Shown here: one piece after another, positions 49,230 through 61,007 of the stretch
Layout of the letters: the number at the start of each line of letters is the position of its first letter
Position numbering within the stretch: the stretch's first letter is position 1
Source: Cornus controversa
Taxonomy: Eukaryota; Streptophyta; Magnoliopsida; Cornales; Cornaceae
Direction: 5' to 3'
DNA: 64,000 bases
NCBI GenBank assembly: GCA_026545225.1
Contig: CM048845.1
Location: 31,494,001 to 31,558,000, forward strand
The notes under the pieces: model-generated
Told to the model about the DNA's origin: nothing
What the model saw: only the letters and a program-made list of their open reading frames with translations
The model's database searches: none
Translations under genes and position numbers: made by a program

Positions 49230-49665
49230 AGATTATACTCGTTGGCCTTTGTTCCAAGTAGTAATTTTAATAATTGCTACTGGTGTTGACAGTGGAAAGT
49301 GTTGTTCAATGTTACTTTCACCCCCGATCCCATGTTTCCCTTTAAAGTGTTAGTAAATTCAATCTTCTCCCTTTTTTTTTTTTTTTTCCTTTCTAGGGTT
49401 TTTTTTTCATTTGCATGACTTCAATTAATTTGATTCTAATCGTTTTTCTTAGATTATACTCGCTGGCCTTTGTTCCAAGTAGTAATTTTAATAATTGCTA
49501 GTGGTGTTGACAATGGAAAGTGTTGTTCAATGTTACTTTCACCTCCGATCCCATGTTTCCCTTTAAAGTGTTAGTAAATTCAATCTTCTCCCTTTTTTTT
49601 TTTCCCTTTCTAGGGTTTTTTTTCATTTGCATGACTTCAATTAATTTGATTCTAATCGTTTTTCT
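49230..49665 (+). repeat. Two-copy tandem duplication, period 221 bp
   Basis: 49230-49450 and 49451-49665 both run from 'agattatactcg(t/c)tggcctttgttcc' to 'gattctaatcgtttttctt', differing by a few substitutions and T-run length. A partial third start occurs near 49814. It has no coding content and lies in the CACTA element. Confidence 0.9.
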
Positions 49666-52598
49666 TATCTCAAAATTTTGTTTTCAGGTTTAGCATCCCA
49701 GAAGCAACCCCATTCACTATTGTTCTAAATTCACTACTGAAGAATTCAAAGTTCCTCTCGAAACCAATGCTATCATCGCTAACGGTACCCATTTCATTTG
49801 GTCAGCTTCGATCTAGATTATACTCTCTGGCCTTTTTACTAGTAATTTTAATAATTGTTTTTCCAATCAGTTTTTCTCATCAACGCTTTCCTGAGTTTTA
49901 CTAATTTTGATTATGTTTCTCTCTCCAATTCATGATTAGTTTGAGGATGCTTCAAATAATATTATATGCTCTTTGAGCTTTAAATTCAATTAGTTATTTA
50001 ATAGAATTTTACTTTATTTTTTTCATGAAAAAATTTACTTCTCACATTACTTCTTACGAGAAAAGGAGAGGAGGAGGAATACAAGGGCTAGGCATCTCAC
50101 ATTATTGGCAGTCTCAAGTTGTGGTAGGATATCTCTAGTTTTGTTGCTGAGAGGTTTTATGGTTCTTTTTTTCAAAATGACAACTTATTTTCTTGTTTTA
50201 AATTATGTGTTGTTGAAATTGAGTCTCTGCATTAAGTCTGGGAATTATTATCATTATTTTTGGTTTCAAATGATGTACATTAGAGAATCCATGCTTTTAC
50301 ATCATTATACCCATATTTTTTCATTGTTTTTAAATTGGAAAAAACTTCATCCTATACACATGTACATGTATTGCATCTTTTACTACAATGGATTGAACTT
50401 GACTCCTATGTGGAATTGATTTTTCTTGCTTGCTTTTATTTGCTACAAGTTTAGTGTCCACTTGTCACAAATAGTATTGTTAAAATTTTTTTATTCATGG
50501 AAAGAGAGTAGGTGCTCATCTCATCATTAAAATGGTTCTATTTTTCTTAGAGATGAGGCTTGAGGGGTGAAGTCTTGGATGGGAGATAGGAGAGGGTACA
50601 AGTTACCCTAGGGTGAAAATCTCGACACCCACAGTGGCAGACCCTAGTTTGGGTGATGGGGAGTGGTTCTACATTGACCAGAGGAGGAGGAGTAGCGTGG
50701 GACACTCTGGGTTGTATGTAAGATGTTTGATGAAGTGTTCTAATGAGAGAAAATGTTTTGAAAACTAAATGGTACTCAGTTATGTTTTGACATAAACTAT
50801 GGGTTCTAGAATATTTTAGCTGGGAATGCATATGTTTTACTTTGTCTTTGTGGTACATATAGTTTGTTTTTTTTTTTTTTGTGGATATGTTGTGAGTCAC
50901 TTTTCGAAAATTCTCCATGTGCAATGCATAAAACCTCATTGAGACATTATTAGAGTTTTCGTACTAGGTGTCGTATCATTCCTAAAATTTTTAGGTACTA
51001 ATGCCCAGGTAGGGAAGGTGGAGGATGCTATGCATGGATACTAACTTGCTTGTTGCTACTCACATTTCTAGATACTAACTTGCTTGTTGCTGCTCACATT
51101 TCTAGATACTAACTTGTTTTGAGGCTGCTTGTGACTTCTTTTGTGTGGTTCTCATAAGCCTATTGCTGTGTATAGTTTCAAAATGTAACGAGCACCATAT
51201 TGTATTACATTTGGAATTGGAACCAAGGTAGATGACTAAGCATATACCCATTGGAAATTTTGCTCTATGAAAATGTTATCCTTGGGAGTAAGTTTTGGCA
51301 TAAGAAGAACATGTCTATGTATACATTTTAGTTACTGCTATGAACTATGACTTAGTACTTGTGCCTACAAATTTTAACATGTACGCTTTAGTTCTAGTTG
51401 TGAGATTCTATATTGTTAATTGTCTTGTTTCTCGTTTCTCATCAGTTATATAATCATAGAGGACCCAAATTGTGCTCGACAGGTTGTTCATCAGGTAAAG
51501 AGTTTCATTAGCAGGTTGTCCTTGGGTCTTGTTGAAAAATATCTATGCAGCGAAAGTAACTTTGGATTAGGATTTTCCTATGATTCTGTTGTCAGAATGC
51601 TGTCAAATTTATATCAAAAATTTTTTTGCCAAGTTTCGTAAATTTTGAACAAAAGCATAATTTTTTTAAAAACCTACAGTACCTACTGCCTATTTTTTTT
51701 TTTTTTTTTTGTCACTGGCTTCGAACAAGTTTTTTGGAAAATACTTTTGACAAACTTTTTGACATCAGAATATTATGAAAATTTTCACATTTGTATCTTT
51801 ATGTATCTACTTTCTAAAAACCTCTCATAATTTTGTTATTGCTCCAAATTTTTAGAATGACAAAGCACTCACGAAACCCACTAAACCCATTCTCGCTCAT
51901 GCCCATCTGCCGATTTCTTCTCATTCCATGAAATCCTCAAGAAACCCACTCTCTCTCATGCTGATTTACAGATTTCTTCTCACTCCACCAAAGCCCTAAT
52001 CATCTTGCCCTAGTCTTTTCGTTCTCTCTCACTTATGCCAGGCCCTAATCTTTGTGTTATCTCTTAGCCCAAGTCCATCAATCTTCGCATTCTCTTTCAA
52101 TCAATAGAAAATCAAGGTGCTGCTTCAAGGTCCCTTCCAAGGAGCATATATTTGAATCTACTATTTAATTGGAAGATCATTCACTAAGAAGACCTATCAA
52201 TCAATCCCAAGTTTTCATATATGCTGAGAATCTTACACTTCCCTCAAAAGGTTCTAAACATTCTGTTATTTTCTTGAATTTATAAATATAATTATTTGTT
52301 TCATCACATTTATTCATTTTGGGCCATTAGAATTTTCCATTAAAAAAGTGATTTCTTGTTCTTTTGCTCCATATAGCTGTTTGTTAGATCATAATAAGTG
52401 AATTCAATTCGTATGCTTCATTTCTAGTTTGCTTAGGTAATTATGGGAATTTATTCATAAAATAAATGTTAATTATACATTATGTTACCATTTTTGGCCC
52501 AAAACAACTATGTCTCATTATTAATACCAACAAATGCTTATTTGGTTCAAATAACAAGAGTGTGGAACAAGTGAGGAAGGTTAGTCAATACCCAATTG

Positions 52599-52601
<3 letters not shown>

Positions 52602-52646
<45 letters not shown>
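52602..52646 (+). repeat. (AT)n microsatellite
   Basis: About 22 uninterrupted AT units. Confidence 0.95.
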
Positions 52647-52650
<4 letters not shown>

Positions 52651-53316
52651 GTTTTCCTCATATATGAAAATTTTGAATTGAATTAGTGATAGAGAATAAT
52701 TAAAGCCAACAATTATATTGTATTGCAGTGAAGAATCAAGTAGAGAATAGAGAAACACCAATTGCCGCCACCCGCGAATTTCTGTCTGATTACAAGTTTG
52801 AGGTAGAGTCAAAAGTTTCAAACCTACTTTTTCATCTTCTTTGATTCTATTTGCTAGCTGAGAGAATGGTTTTGTTTGTGTATGTTTTGCATCTTCGTCT
52901 TCCTGCTGCATAATTAGTTTATAAATGTGCTGTATGAGATCACTTAGATTAAACAAAAGAAGATATATTTCTTGATTCAGTTACTAGAGGGTGATAAGTA
53001 CCTAGCCTTCTAGTAATCTTACAAAATAAGTACCCACAATTAAGGATTGCATGACTCCAATATTAAAATGTGGATAGTTTTGATTTAAATGGATTTGCTA
53101 TAAATCTACTCTATTAGTTCCCTCTCCATGCATGGATGATGCCGCTCTAGAACTGTTACTATCCATCTTAATGCAATCACTCTTTACAATCCACTTCTTT
53201 TAACTTATAGAAACAATAATCCATAAAATCAGTATATACAATAACAACAAATAATTCTCTCTCCCTCTCTCTTAACTTTCTTGCGTTGTAAGAGTGGATG
53301 CATGAGACCTACCATA

Positions 53317-53690
53317 CACTACAAGAAAGAAGGCCTTTTACGAGAGGCCAAAAACGTCGTTAAAAGATATTCACAGCGTGAACTAGGCCCACGTCTATTA
53401 AGGTCCCGTAAATACTCTTAATTTTCTACGACAATCAATAAACTTCGTAAAAAAGTAAAATATTCCCCGTCAAAAAATATTTTGTCTACGCAAAAAAATT
53501 ATATACGAGAGACATAATTCCTTGTTAATAATTCATTAACGTGCTACATGGCCCCTCGTTAATAAATCTAAATATTCACGATACACAGCATGAACTCGTG
53601 GAAAAGTTTTCTATTTGTTTTCTACAAGGAATGTTCTTTTATTTACGAGGTTTCTTGCCCCCCGTTAATAATATATAATTTTTTTTTTAG
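53317..53690 (+). mobile_element. Second CACTA-type terminus nested in the 11.6-kb element
   Basis: CACTACAAGAAAGAAGGCCT at 53317, preceded by ATA, opens a subterminal region with repeated 'gtaaa', 'acgaga', 'ccccgttaat' and 'ctcgttaata' motifs like those of the large element, but of a different subfamily. No matching TTGTAGTG partner with the same inner sequence was seen downstream. It is either a truncated nested copy or an older start of the same element. Confidence 0.6.
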
Positions 53691-54082
53691 TAAAAGCACC
53701 CTCAAATGCTAGGTACCTATTACTCATCCACACATAACCTGTATTGCCAACAATTCAACTAAACACTATGCAATGCTAACAAAACTCACATAATGCCAAT
53801 AACTAAACCAATACATTAAAATACACCATTAAATATATCAAAATACTAAAGATAGTTTCACAATTCATCAATAACAGTCAACAATGTATTGAAAGTATCC
53901 TTCTTTTTTAATTTCTATATAATATTACTTTATTTATTTTTATTAATGCTTGGAATTGTTTGTTTGATGAATTGGAGTAATTACATAAATTTCATTTCTA
54001 GTGGCATTTTTCTTTCTTTAGTTGCTGCCTTGTTATTTATTTTTCTGCTTGAATGGTTTTCTAAAGTTATATTTATAGAGTT

Positions 54083-54490
54083 AGTGATAGGACGTGGTTT
54101 GGGGCATACACCTAGCGATGGTTGGGGCCAACTCCTACGAAAGTCCATGTCAAAGATGGAAACAAATCAAAATGAGATGCAAAAGCAAATAGCCATGTTT
54201 ATCCAGCACATGCAAGTTCAAAATTCCAGTGGACAGGTAAATCCAATAGCATTTGTTGTCTACAAGTATCTGTTCTTCCTGTCTCATTTACTATATGGTG
54301 TCTGTGTTTCCTTTTAATTATAACTTAATGACATGATAGTGATAGACATGTTTCCTTTTAATTATTGCTTTTCTGGTTTAAAACTGTGAAGAATATTCAA
54401 AACTGTCAACTAATGTCTAATTTGTATTTCATTATAGGTTGTTGATTCTTCTAGTGCTCCCAACAGCTCTCGACAAACTTTTTCTACTTG
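54083..54490 (+). pseudogene. Probable En/Spm-type transposase C-terminal exons
   Basis: An exon after TTTATAG (54082) encodes GRGLGHTPSDGWGQLLRKSM and a coiled segment (KMETNQNEMQKQIAMFIQHM) to the donor CAG/GTAAAT at 54237/54238. A short exon after TTTCATTATAG (from 54438) adds VVDSSSAPNSSRQTFST and a TGA at 54490. A basic 'G+GLGxTPS' motif followed by a Gln/Met-rich coil is typical of the C-termini of plant Transposase_24/Ptta proteins encoded by CACTA elements. The family call is from memory of that pattern. Upstream exons were not identified. Confidence 0.5.
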
Positions 54491-54814
54491 AGGTAATTCA
54501 TCAACCGTAAGAATCATCAAAATGGTTATACATGTTACTAGCATTTTTTATATATGATTGTTATGTTACCTTAGAAACTAATTGTCTTCCTTAAATATGT
54601 AGGTTCCATCGAAGGAAAACAAGAAGGAAAAACAAAAAAAAGAAGAAAAAAAGGACAGAGAAATGATGGTTCTGGGAAGCATCATCTTGATCCAAAAAAT
54701 GATGCTAAATGTCTTTCAAAAATCCAAATATACATGCTGAACATACCTACAGTTAGTAGATTTCAAAGGATTTGATTAAGTGTTAGTTCTATGGATGCAA
54801 AGTAATCAAACAAC

Positions 54815-55066
54815 ATGCATCTCAACCATCCAGCAGAAGGCATGGCAAACTTGTTGTCACCATGTCCGTGTTCTCAACTCCAGTCCCATAATCACAAAGA
54901 CACTATAAAAGAATCCGATAAAATTCTGATATCTGCAGTTGAATTGGAGAAAGAGGAAGCTGGGCAGGATCTTCCACAATACTATATCAAAACAGCAGTT
55001 GCAGAAACTGAAACTCTGGTGCACCAGTCCACTAAGACGTTTGAGATTGTTGGTTGTGGAACATAA
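54815..55066 (+). CDS. Unrecognised 83-codon open frame inside the CACTA element
   Basis: Begins MHLNHPAEGMANLLSPCPCS and is acidic and Lys-rich in the middle (ELEKEEAG). It ends at a TAA at 55064-55066. It follows the transposase-like exons by about 330 bp in the same direction and a Lys-rich purine tract (54608-54665). It could be a captured exon, a 3' UTR frame or chance. No known domain was recognised. Confidence 0.2.
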   Translation: MHLNHPAEGMANLLSPCPCSQLQSHNHKDTIKESDKILISAVELEKEEAGQDLPQYYIKTAVAETETLVHQSTKTFEIVGCGT

Positions 55067-55069
55067 GAA

Positions 55070-56684
55070 AGAATGAGAAGGCTCGGTATTGAATCAACAC
55101 TAGAAGGACATACTTCTATCTGTTAAACTTTTTGTTTCTATTTGTAGTTGAAATTGAAGATGACTAATATTATTCTATTATAAACAATTAAAGGTAATAT
55201 TTGGAGTATACATACACACGCACTCACACATTTGATTGGTTAGTTCCATGCTTGAATTTTTTTACAGAGCTCACTGGAACGTGTGTGTGTACGTATGTGT
55301 GTGAGCGAAAGAGAGAGACTTACTTCAATTTGTGGCATTTGTACTCCAGCTCTAGAGGTCACAACATTAGCAAAGACATTAAATGTTGGTTTAAGAACAT
55401 CTATAGCTGGTCCTCCATTGGACCCAAATTCATTAAACCTAAAAAGATAAACACATCATTAAACTAAAACGATACAAGTAAAAATGCATAAGTGCAAAAT
55501 TGGATGAACCATAAGATAAAGTACTTTGAGCACTAAATTTTATCTTTCCAAGTGAACTGTCTCCCCTCTCTCATATTCCCACAAGGAAGCCTTATCACCT
55601 TAATTATCTTAAAGAACCCTATCTCCTATAACTTACATTAATATAGTGGCTACTTAGGAAATAATGTCCAAATTTATTAATGAACTCAGTATGAAGATGT
55701 GATGGATAAATTCAAACAAATAGACAAATAGTTTCACACATAAAAATTAACACAAATTTATTTTTGATCAGCTTGTATGATATGACAGTTTGTAAGACAA
55801 TCATAGTCTAAGAATTTAGTGTATAGGATATTGATAAACAATGAACAGAGGAGGAGCTAATACTAACTAACACCCAGCTATATACCCACCAAAACAATAA
55901 CAAACTAGTCATTAATGAGTTTTCCCAATCTTCAAAATACCAAACCAAATCAATAAGGTCTTTACTCAATTTCATTCTGAATTTTGCAATGCCATGAGTA
56001 AATTTCAATAATTCATAACCAGATAGCTTTAGGATATGCATCACACTATTGCCCAAATAGCATTACTGCCAGCTAAACACAAAATGATAACACAATAAAT
56101 TAAATAGGCTAACTTCCACAAGCTTCTCAAATGTAAAATCAGAATTAGCAAATATATAGTAGACAAAAAATAAATCCAAAAAACCACAGGGCATTCATAT
56201 TTTTATAAAATTTAAAATCACTCAAGATCCAAACAATGCAGAGACGAATCTGAATCAAAGCATCCAAAAAGCTACTAGATCCAAGCAAATCTTTAGCGAC
56301 TTAACTTATAAATCAAAGAAACTATTTTCTTTTTTTGCTCCAAAAATAAAAATAAAAAAGGAAGCCAGAAATGACGAGAACCCCATAACTATTCTGAATC
56401 AAACCTCGACACATGGAAGACTGACCCCCCTTCTCTCTAGATATATAAGTATATGTATCTTACTCAAGTCATCTCTTAGCATTACAATGAATGCCAGTTA
56501 ACAAGGCTGAAATATTTTTCATAGAAACTAGATAAGAAGAAGAAATAGGTAACTAGAAGTTATAGTTTTAATAGGTGAACCTCAATCTAATTGACCTTGT
56601 TGTTGATCATGGTTTTCAAAATTCTTTCAACAGACCAAATGGAAATAACTAGACAATATGAAACATCCATTACTAAAGATAGGG

Positions 56685-56721
<37 letters not shown>

Positions 56722-59700
56722 TATAAAACCTTGATAGAGAGCAAGTACCAACCTTTTTAGCAAGGTTAATACCTCTTTTACACAGTCAATAAGAGTTCAA
56801 TTAATACAATATATATATCCTTTAACAACTTAGAACTCACCAATTAATTATATGATAGAAGGAGGAGAGTCTTATCCAACACCGTTAACATCAGCAGTTG
56901 TAATAGCCACCAAGACTGAGCCTGTCATGATCTGTCTACTAATTATTCCAAAGAAAAAGAAGTTGTAGGTGCAAGAGAATGTATAAATAGAAAAGAAACA
57001 AAAAAGATGAAGTAGTGTGTTTCATCACTCCTCTAGCAGTGGATGGAACAGAAATCTGTGAACTAGTCTTCACAAACTTGAACCAAACAGTAGAAAAAGA
57101 AAACACAATTCAGAAGGCAATTTTATTGGAAAAGAAATAAAGAAGAATCATAATGACATTTGGGGAAGATTTGAATGAGTTTGGTGTCTCCATGATTAGC
57201 TGATGAGTTATGAGTTCAATTGAACTGAATTTGTATGCATATAAAAGATGTTGGGAGGTTTGAAGACTTGTATCTATCTTTGGTGGTACTTTAATTTCTG
57301 GTCTGTTGGTACATCACAACATGTTTAGAAAATTTTGTGCTATGTTGCACCAAACTCTCTAATTAAACCTCCCTCTCATACATATTAGTCTTACCATACT
57401 ATTCACAGTTTCTTCAAATGTCCTCTTTAATAAAGATAGTGCAATTAGGCTCCTGCTATCTACCTTAACAACTTGATTATCTTTATTCTAAGCATTGAAT
57501 AATATGATAGTTTGATTACTGCTATTAAAAGAAGATGTCCATATGAGGACAATATTAAATCTGCATAGTCAGATTCTAAGTTTATGCAACAACTAAAAAT
57601 GTAATAAAAGGATCACACACACACACATATGGTCTTCAAATTGGGTAACTAGTCAGTGCAAGTTGGGAGTTAGGCAAGCACAATGCATTGCAAGGAGTAC
57701 AATAATTAAGTGAAAAATTGTGTGTGCAATTTCTATAAATTCAACTTAATTTTGAACATAATATTGAAGACTGATTTAAAACCTAAAACCTGAAAGAGCA
57801 GAGACTATCTTCATGGCCTTCAACTTTTCTTTGTCATCATGCAAATCCAATTTCAAGACAACTTCTGCCAAAACACAATATCAAAATCAGAACCTACCAA
57901 GCTTCTCAACAATCAAACTGACGCCGGACAGAATAGTGATTATTCTGTAGGCTAAGGGCAACAGAAAATAAACAGAAAGAAAGCACGAGAATTGCCCAAA
58001 AACTCAGAGAAAAGCCTCTGGTATTCAATATTATTATTCAAAATCAAAAGTGCCTTCGAATTAACACACAAGCTGGGTTATATAGCTGAAATTCGTCAAC
58101 ATTACCAAAAATAGTAAAAACCTAATATTCTTGCCAAAATAAAATATGAAATAAAAGAAGGAAGTTGCCAAAATTCTGGCCCAAATCAAGCCCAGAATCT
58201 CTTCCTAATCAACAAAATAAATATTACCAAAAAAGGAAAGAAATAACTAAAATTAGGGATTCGGAGGGGAAAACAGTGGATTTTGGCCTCGAAAAAATAC
58301 TCACCCAGCTTTAGCTAGGTGCCCACGACGTGTGCGCCAAACCAAGCTTTCCGAATTGTGGTCATAAAGGCAATTCTGACCGTAGCCAAAGTTATGGCCA
58401 AAATACTGAAGCGCATCCAAAAATACCCTAATTAGTGACAAGGTCACGATTTCCTGCCATCTTTACGCTGATCTGCCAACTCAAGATATTTCAGTGCCAT
58501 CAACGTGTCGTCTGACAGCTCAGCATCATCTGACTCGGATGCTCCTGCATCACAAACAAATCAGAGTAAACAAGACACTGATCAAAGCCAAAGAGTTCAA
58601 GTAAGAACACCAAAAAAATTAATTCAGAATCAACCAGCTTAATCATTAGACCAGAAAATCACTATATTCATATGATGCCCAACCAGAAAACCAAGCTTAA
58701 TTTTAAGTATGGTAAATGTTAATTTCACTGCGACTTTATAATTCACATGATGCCCAACTCATTTTTCCACTCACAACTTTAATCTAGAAAAAAAATTCTA
58801 TATAAATATACAGGAAATCAAAGCATCTCAAATTTAATACAAACACCCCCATACAATTCCATTTCATGTCACCAAAACTATTTTTCAGGCTAGCCACATA
58901 AATTCACACAGTTATATATAGTATATGGTTCCATTTTTTGTTCTTCAAGTTCTACCTGTTGCTCACAACTTAAGAGATCGTAAGGAAAATAAATGACTAT
59001 CAACAACCTAGTTGCTATAATCCAAGAAAAAATAAATTGAGATGCAAATTAAAAAAAATACCTTCAAACATAATCCATGAGATTTCACTCAATTTTCGAC
59101 CTCGATTGAGCAAAACACCCAATTTAGGTCTTTGTGAAGTACCTAATTTTCTAGATGTAAAATCATAATTTTCTATGATATTTGATCGGCAAACCAACAA
59201 TATCAACCAAAATATATAAGTCTGTCTGAATTACCTTCCAACGCAGTCCTATATCTGCTCGGTTTTTTCGCACTTTCAGAGGAATTTTCCAGACTCGACC
59301 TCTTCGGTTCTACACTGCAATTTCAGAATCTTTCTTGTAGAGCATTGGTCTTCATAACTATTGGGGTTTGAGGCTTCAAAATTGCTAACACTCCTCACCG
59401 TTAACCCCCTCGAAACCCTAACTTCAATTGAAGATGACAAATTAGATCTCAAATCATGTGAATATACACACGAAATTGGATCAGCAATGAGAACAGAGTT
59501 TTGGGGGAACAGTAGAAATAGATCTCGAGAAGTTCTTCGTCCAAAGAAGATAAGAGAGGGGAGAGTGTTAGAGAAGAAATTCAGATGTATAATAAACCTA
59601 GAGGGAGGATCAAGATAGAGTGAGAAATGAAATTGTGAAGGTCGAGTTAGAGGGAGTGGCGAAATTGAGAGCGGGAATGGCAAAATTGAGAGCGGGGATT
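55070..59700 (+). other. Unassigned interior of the CACTA element
   Basis: AT-rich with TA/TG microsatellites (56690-56716, 57615-57630). 57900-58560 has an LTR-like look (C-rich 'gcccacgacgtgtgcgccaaacc', 'gacagctcagcatcatctgactcggatg') but no resolved ends. 59230-59690 is less AT-rich and contains leader-like CT/GA tracts near the right end. No protein is supported. Confidence 0.35.
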
Positions 59701-60008
59701 TTTTTTAGAGATTGACGTCAAGCTAGAAACCCGTAGAAGGAAAATTTTAATTATTTATTAACAGGAGATTTTTCTCCCCATTAAAGTTTGACAAATAACT
59801 CGTTAATATATGCATATATTAATGAAATTTTTTAGGGACCGTGGAAACTTTCTTTTATAAGGATTTAACAAAAACGCCGTGAAAACTTGAGATTTTATCA
59901 AGGAATGACGAGGGGCCTCTTGTGAACCCCGTAAAATATACTTTTTACGAGCCAAAACATATGTGCACCGTGAATACTCTGTCGTAAAAGCCCACTTTTC
60001 TTGTAGTG

Positions 60009-60941
60009 ATATCCTCATTTTATTGACTTTTGTTTTATCTTGATTCTTGTTATGATGAGGTGTTTTTTTATGGATGCCATTTTCCTATAAGCTTTTGGAT
60101 TGATTAGAAGGGAAAATATATATTAATACTTAATTAGATCAGTACTCCATATGGGCTAAGATTGTCTATTTGGTTTAGAGTAATTTTCTAGGAAAATCAA
60201 TCTTGTTTTTTGTTTTGTATTTAAGTTAAATGTGAAGAGATTAATTAAACATATTCACCCACCTTGAATACATAAAAATAATAAGTGTTGCATATGCAAA
60301 ACGTCATATTGATACAAAGCAAATATATTAAATAGAATTCTATGATTCTTTTTTCCTAGTTTATGTTCATATATACACTTGAGTGCTATCTATAGACCAT
60401 ATATCTTTGGAACCAAAATAGGAGACACAAATGGGGAGTTGGGTATGGTTGCACTCTTCTGAAACAAAATTAGTCATTAATAGAGAACCAGTTTCTAAAT
60501 AACCAAAATGCAAGCAAACCTGAATTCAAAGGGGGTAGAAAGTTTGAGACTACTTTTTGTGATGGAAATTAATCAATTTTGCTTCCAAAGTTGTTACATA
60601 CATACATTGAATACAGATCAAACACTGCTAAAATATTCTCTGTACCAACAAGAACTTTTTTGATTTGAAATTCAAATATTGCAGGTCTCACATTATTAAT
60701 ATGTTTTTTTCCAACCTCATAAATCCATAATGAAAGTTCTAGATTTGCTTCTGTGAGTTTTTTCATCTTTTATTATCTTTTAAATAAATATACCAACCTC
60801 TTTTGTGTTGGGTTGTTGGCAAATTCAATGCCAACTTCAATGAATATTATATACTCTTTTGTAGGACATCTTCACAACAATTAACCTGAGCACAACCCAT
60901 TTGGTTTATTGCTATATTATATTTATACTCCATTGCTGTAG
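60009..60941 (+). other. Intergenic, no gene recognised
   Basis: AT-rich flank of the CACTA insertion. The minus frame at 60569-60766 is short and matches nothing recognised. Confidence 0.4.
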
Positions 60942-61007
60942 GTTACTAAGATAACAAAAGGAAGTAAAGTCAAATACGAACTTGACAATAAGATTGGTCT
61001 GATTAAG
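60942..61007 (+). CDS. PPA: Single exon of a soluble inorganic pyrophosphatase gene
   Basis: A 66-bp exon between CATTGCTGTAG (acceptor) and AAG/GTATAA (donor) reads VTKITKGSKVKYELDNKIGL followed by IK. This matches the 'VEI(T/G)KGSKVKYELDKKTGLIK' segment near the N-terminal third of plant cytosolic family I pyrophosphatases, which hydrolyse pyrophosphate. The Lys and Glu of the KGSKxKYE motif, part of the active site, are kept. No preceding or following exon (for example the VYPHNYGFIP segment) was found within the window. It is either an isolated gene fragment or part of a gene with very long introns. Confidence 0.65.

Larger units (their letters stand above)
48407..60008 (+). mobile_element. 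11.6-kb CACTA transposon, TSD ATA
   Basis: The left end is CACTACAAGAAAAGTGGGCT at 48407. The right end is its exact reverse complement ending 60008, and the match continues inward (TTTTACGAC, then AGAGTATT/GGAGTATT). ATA at 48404-48406 and 60009-60011 is the 3-bp target duplication. Subterminal regions at 48440-48700 and 59740-59990 carry repeated 'cg(t)taa', 'ttaacgggg' and 'tacgagg' motifs. Inside are the C-terminal exons of a probable transposase (54083-54490), a second CACTA-like terminus (53317), tandem duplications and much unassigned AT-rich DNA. A full TNP2-type transposase was not found, so it is probably non-autonomous. Confidence 0.88.
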
